From contig JAWQUS010000004.1 of NCBI GenBank assembly GCA_036365455.1, positions 7,571,501 to 7,635,500 of the forward strand: DNA of 64,000 bases. Reading direction: 5' to 3'. The DNA is from Macrosoma leucophasiata (Eukaryota > Arthropoda > Insecta > Lepidoptera > Hedylidae). Made by a program: the position numbers and the translations under genes. Positions 61,901 through 64,000 of the stretch are shown here, in pieces; positions within the stretch are counted from its first letter, which is position 1; every line of letters begins with the position of its first letter. The notes beneath the pieces were generated by a model. The model ran no database searches, was not told the origin of the DNA, and saw nothing but the letters and a program-made list of their open reading frames with translations.

Positions 61901-63894
61901 GATCACCGAATGGTTAGGGGCACATTGAATTTAAACATCAAGATCGAAAGATCTCGTCTAATGAAGTCTACGCTCCGACCTACTGTTGCTCACATACAAA
62001 ACCCCGAGAGCTTTCAGCTCGAATTGGAAAATCGCTTTGCTTGCCTGGAGGATTGCATCTCAGTGGACGATATGAATGACAGGTTGGTAGAAACTGTCCA
62101 TTCGGTGGGGTCTAAATACTTCAAAACCCGCCGACGAAATAGACCTCAGAAACTCACCGATCAAACCCTCAACCTTATGGCAGAACGACGCCCAATGACA
62201 CTGCAGATCTCTGATGAAGCTAAAAAATACCGGCAACTTAATAGACAGATCCAACAGTCCTTGCGGCACCACACCAGATCCCAGATCAAAAAACTTTAAA
62301 TTGACTTACTTTCATTGAAAAACTTTAATGCGGTTTTAAGCATTGTTATGCAGTTTGTGCTAACTTTCATTATCGTTTCTTCCTTAAGTTCCCTCTGGAC
62401 AAGATTTAATAACGGTTACAGCACATGGAACTTTTTTTTGAGACTTCATTGTATCGTATCAACGTATTTAATAGAGAGGCCAAGCGACGTGAAATCCGCT
62501 TCACCGCCAACCCGTGTTGAAACGTCTTTACATCCACTTACATTAAACAAGAGATTTCAAAGTAGATGCGTTGCCACTGCCACTCCTGAGGCCTAAAGTG
62601 CTCGTATGCCTGTATGCCGTCTCTGTGCTGGAAATTACAAAATCACAGAGTTGTATATTATTAACACCTGACCGGAATACGATAGTGACGAACACTACCA
62701 TTTAGCGGCAAGAACATTAAGTAATGCCACACCGCGGACACTCCGCCAAAATTCCATACAAACGCTTAATTTGGTTTCTAGCCATCAGTGACGTGTATTT
62801 ACGCGCGCACCTGTGTGCGTAGCACGTACAAAATACCAACCGTCGCCCATAAGAGAGGAAGGGATTGTGTATGTGTGCAAATCGGGCGGGACGTCGAAGT
62901 GTCCATTCTATACGTAGTATTATTACATATTCTCTGGTAATGCGGTACATACCTATGCCCACCAGCTCCGTCACTGGAGCTCTTATACCAGTGTAAATTG
63001 TTTTCATATTACGGATTGATATTATAGCTAACAATGGGAAAACCCAATAATAGGTAATATAAATAATTATATTCTCTTCCAACTTGTTATTTCCTCTTGT
63101 TATCAAGGTGTTTATTAACCATTCTAGGTAGGTACATTAGTTTAAACAAAATAGAATGTGTTTGACGTCATTTGTGACACGTCAGTGCCTATTCAAAAAT
63201 GAACATTCATATTACTGGCAGTAGAGTTCTGGTGTCAGACAGTATTAATTAACATGTTCGTTTTCTTTAGACTGTGGTATTATTATAGGTTAAGATCCCA
63301 CTGCAGAATCATTTCGTTCATCCAGATATCCTGCAAACCTAATTTTTACGCAAATTTATAATCTAGAGAATATATGTATTACGACCACTACGTTGCCAAT
63401 AAAAAAATGGACCCAAGTTTTTTTTTTATGTAATGTAAGTGGCAAACAAGCATGCAAGTCAAATTGATGTTAAGTGATGACTGCAGCCTATAGACACTTA
63501 CACAAAGAGCAAGGTCAAAATGTAGATGCGTTACCACTCCTGAGGCCTAAGGTGTTATACCTCTGTGCCGGAAATTACAGGGCCGTACATTACCACCTGA
63601 CCGGAACACGATAGTGCTTAACACTACCATTTAGCGGCAAGTATATTAGGTAATGCGGTGGTGCCTACGCCCGCGACCTCCGTCACTGGATCTCTACCAC
63701 CAGTGAATTTGAGTCTTTAGTTGTCCTTTTTGCATGATTTCAGTTGGGTATACGACAGGCGTTTGAGGACACAGCTTCATTCCCCGGCATATCACGTGGT
63801 CAAACTCTTAGTAGCAAGTTGAAGATATCCAAAGTGCTGCAGAGATCTGGAATCGAAGTCAACGAATTAGGAAGCGTGGCTTACTCGGCCACAG
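52901..63894 (+). CDS. secreted serpin, seven exons, C-terminus beyond the window
   Basis: Serine protease inhibitor fold. Exons in the window sum to 1216 nt (405 codons). ATG 52901 gives MRWFIILFFVPYARC, a short hydrophobic signal segment. An unusual Ala/Pro/Glu-rich extension follows (about 15-85: GLPPLNGTLVDQ, NDFEESDVFIPAAADYDKFD). The serpin core starts at DKFDWTLTKRVA (helix A) with ENFLLSPLGLKLALSILMEA (helix B), TLFFKGTW for the usual AIYFKGxW, KFAMYIVLPN, and the breach/hinge strand SKVLQRSGIEVNELGSVAYS. N-glycosylation sequons: NFT, NGT, NLT, NAT, NST. The hinge differs from the usual GTEAAAAT. The reactive-site residues and C-terminal strands are outside the window, so target protease and inhibitory status are open. 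A 28Dc-like insect serpin is possible but unproven. Confidence 0.93.
53900..54303 (+). mobile_element. LINE endonuclease fragment
   Basis: 133-codon frame with APE-type endonuclease signature IICGDFNVDML and a downstream HLLYEVTFIRNDINSCIDNI (usual TRxxxxxxSxIDxIxTN) and DHNGLPDGHAALLL (usual SDHxA). No reverse transcriptase follows. In serpin intron 1. Confidence 0.8.
54555..54705 (-). repeat. short dispersed repeat (CCGAAGGGGTAGGCAGAGG family), reverse
   Basis: CAGGCTCGCCACCTGTTACATGGGC to CTACCCCTTCGGGGATTACAGGCGTGAAGTTACG; the reverse complement of 58843-58995. Confidence 0.7.
54872..55326. mobile_element. MITE with GGTGCTTTTTCACCAGAG termini
   Basis: Left ATGGTGCTTTTTCACCAGAG; right complement ATGATTTTCCACCAGAGTGC. 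About 455 bp, in serpin intron 1, containing a 17 bp tandem repeat. The overlapping ORFs are products of that repeat. Confidence 0.7.
55035..55119. repeat. 17 bp minisatellite, five units
   Basis: CTATGGATGCGTGCTAC repeated head to tail (starts about 55035, 55052, 55069, 55086, 55103); the last unit diverges to CGTGGTAT. A single related word (GCTATGGATGCG) occurs at 54908 in the same element. Confidence 0.85.
55411..55658 (+). CDS. serpin exon 2 (N-terminal extension)
   Basis: 248 bp; acceptor ATTCCAG, donor GTTTGA, phase 1 in and 0 out. Encodes VPYARCAPNFTITPELLESV to DYDKFDWTLTK. The middle is low-complexity Ala/Pro/Val (APPAAGQVAQAAAVVPNP). Confidence 0.88.
56666..56848 (+). CDS. serpin exon 3
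   Basis: 183 bp; acceptor TTGCAG, donor GTTTGT, phase 0. Encodes RVASCSQENFLLSPLGLKLA to GNTQAELSSVLGL, the canonical helix B to D region. Confidence 0.94.
57034..57240 (-). repeat. tail-type retroposon fragment, reverse
   Basis: GTGTCAATCACGCATGCAGTTCACATT to GGAACACGATAGTGCTGAACACTACCAT; diverged. It ends about 95 bp before serpin exon 4. Confidence 0.7.
57336..57549 (+). CDS. serpin exon 4
   Basis: 214 bp; acceptor ATTTCAG, donor GTGAGA, phase 0 in and 1 out. Encodes RYILNLGSRIYVADNAEVRQ to VSNLTHGRIPDLVDE (INQWVSNLTHGRI equals the usual INxWVxxxTxGKI). Confidence 0.94.
57560..58660. other. serpin intron 4, no gene
   Basis: AT-rich; a weak AACTCGAGAACGGCTGAACCGTATTGG block near 58268 resembles Helitron-type sequences. 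The frame at 57541-57852 is intron. Confidence 0.45.
58665..58822 (+). repeat. CR1/Jockey-like LINE, 3' tail only
   Basis: AATATAGGATTCTTCAAAAATG, AAAGAGTCCTTCAGGGCTGGCAGCGCGTTGGC to ATAAAAAAA; same tail as at 9818-9970 and 48600-48752. Confidence 0.8.
58843..58995 (+). repeat. short dispersed repeat (CCGAAGGGGTAGGCAGAGG family)
   Basis: TAACGTAACTTCACGCCTGTAATCTCCGAAGGGGTATGCAGAGG to GCGAGCCTGTTGCCATCTCCGG. It opens the false upstream extension of serpin exon 5. Confidence 0.7.
59065..59276 (+). CDS. serpin exon 5
   Basis: 212 bp; acceptor TTTTAG, donor GTAAGC, phase 1 in and 0 out. Encodes DVTGVALLVLNTLFFKGTWR to KILRMPYL. The longer frame starting at 58878 is upstream repeat read-through. 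The acceptor at 59063-59064 gives the phase that continues exon 4. Confidence 0.93.
59321..59604 (-). repeat. tail-type retroposon, full reverse copy
   Basis: Poly(T) TTTTTTTATG at 59321, then GTTCACATTGATGTTAAGTG to GGAGCTCTACCACCAGTA. Starts 45 bp after the serpin exon 5 donor. Confidence 0.85.
59994..60128. mobile_element. fold-back MITE, AGATTCACAGACCGC family (copy 2)
   Basis: Near-identical to 47334-47469, including the TACGCTTCGAACTGTCAAATCCCATAC centre. Confidence 0.83.
60219..60363. mobile_element. MITE, CCCCTTATTCATAAAC family (copy 2)
   Basis: Sister of 23366-23511. The left terminus is damaged (CCCGTTATTCAGAAACGT); the right terminus is intact. Confidence 0.8.
60510..60689 (+). 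CDS. serpin exon 6
   Basis: 180 bp; acceptor TTTCCAG, donor GTAAGT, phase 0. Encodes GSKFAMYIVLPNSIMGLPQI to VDVTLPKFQFEYTSQLDGIL (DVTLPKFxFE is the serpin strand 2C/6A-region motif). Confidence 0.94.
60895..62299 (+). mobile_element. RTE-type LINE, endonuclease half only
   Basis: Start region GTGTAAGGGGTCTCAACCAACAC, then TYNTRTLRTDEN (usual WNVRTL) and a 342-codon frame (61271-62299): HWDILGLSEVRREGEG, IQVYAPTSAHPDDEVE, the GDFN motif changed to VVMEGFNAKLG, RGQRLANFLEKEELFMMNSF, KWTWMSPDGSTKNEIDFIMT, TGSDHRMVRGTL. It stops at TAA before any reverse-transcriptase motif. A frameshift separates the 5' ORF piece (61039-61257) from the rest. Serpin intron 6. Confidence 0.88.
62555..62720 (-). 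repeat. tail-type retroposon fragment, reverse
   Basis: GTAGATGCGTTGCCACTGCC to ACACTACCATTTAGCGGCAAG, with a short internal duplication of GCCAC and TATGCC words. A second piece with the TCCGTCACTGGAGCTCTTATACCAGT end lies at 62935-62995, so one old copy may be split by about 210 bp (62725-62930). Confidence 0.65.
63419..63704 (-). repeat. tail-type retroposon, full reverse copy
   Basis: Poly(T) at 63419, AGTGGCAAACAAGCATGCAAG to GGATCTCTACCACCAGTG. Ends 39 bp before serpin exon 7. Confidence 0.85.
63744..63894 (+). CDS. serpin exon 7 (hinge)
   Basis: 151 bp; acceptor TTTCAG, donor GTAATT, phase 0 in and 1 out. Encodes LGIRQAFEDTASFPGISRGQ to SKVLQRSGIEVNELGSVAYS and AT. The reactive loop follows in an exon beyond 64000. 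Confidence 0.94.
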
Positions 63895-64000
63895 GTAATT
63901 TAAGATTTTAATTTGAATACTAGTAGTGGATAGAAAGCCGCCACAGAAATCTAAATAACAAGACAATAGAAGTGTCATGATCGAGTGAATTTGTTACCAC

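Noticed and set aside
61340..61906. 188-residue minus-strand frame
   Set aside because: Antisense of the LINE endonuclease frame, with no motif of its own.
62717..63106. 129-residue minus-strand frame
   Set aside because: Runs through a retroposon end (APVTELVG is the translated GAGCTCCGTCACTGG block) and unique AT-rich DNA.
1..64000. CRISPR arrays, bacterial operons, viral genomes or a novel multi-gene defence or biosynthetic cluster
   Set aside because: No regularly spaced direct repeats, no dense intronless gene runs, and all three gene loci are standard animal genes with introns.

Overview
The window is nuclear DNA of an insect, almost certainly a lepidopteran. Evidence: AT-rich DNA with GT-AG introns, cecropia/irritans-type mariners, very frequent short interspersed retroposon tails of a type I remember from moths (the tail running from ACTGGTGGTAGAGCTCCAG to a poly(A)), RTE and CR1/Jockey-like LINE debris, and repeats carrying (GACA)n tracts. 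I cannot name the species.

Three conserved host genes account for essentially all coding sequence. (1) Rlip, the RalA-binding protein 1 orthologue, lies on the minus strand from 26211 down to 8090. Ten coding exons were assembled by hand with consistent GT/AG sites and phases, giving 701 codons. (2) Golgin-84, a C-terminally anchored Golgi coiled-coil tether, lies on the plus strand at 29480-41316. Its eight exons give 594 codons. It is divergent from Rlip across a 3.3 kb intergenic region. (3) A secreted serpin lies on the plus strand from 52901 and runs off the right edge. Seven exons reach the reactive-loop hinge at 63894, and the cleavage site itself lies outside the window.

The rest is intronic and intergenic DNA built from mobile elements. 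Left edge (1-8060): two dead mariner copies carrying different inactivating lesions, a tail-type retroposon, a microsatellite-associated repeat with a nested MITE, and several short inverted-repeat elements. Rlip introns: a hAT-like element split by a CR1/Jockey-like LINE, RTE-type LINE fragments, two long fold-back MITEs, and an 872 bp element whose 266 bp inverted arms differ at one position. Divergent promoter region: a hAT-like element with an exact 8 bp target duplication 126 bp upstream of the Rlip ATG. Golgin-84 introns: a second small hAT-like element with an exact 8 bp duplication, a pair of CATAGAGCAACAC inverted-repeat elements, a decayed duplicate of golgin exon 5, and two divergent tRNA-like sequences in an inverted repeat. 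41.3-52.9 kb is gene-free repeat territory. The serpin introns hold an endonuclease-only LINE fragment, a MITE with a 17 bp minisatellite, tail retroposons close to exon edges, and a 3'-truncated RTE copy whose GDFN endonuclease motif is damaged.

No operon, CRISPR array, virus or new multi-gene system is visible. The most unusual signals are (a) three hAT-like non-autonomous elements with different sequences but the same design, each densely packed with one short palindrome (CCCGGG, CTCGAG or ATCGAT); (b) the near-identical long-arm inverted-repeat element; (c) the golgin exon-duplication relic; (d) the divergent tRNA-like pair; and (e) non-canonical residues in the Rlip RhoGAP domain.
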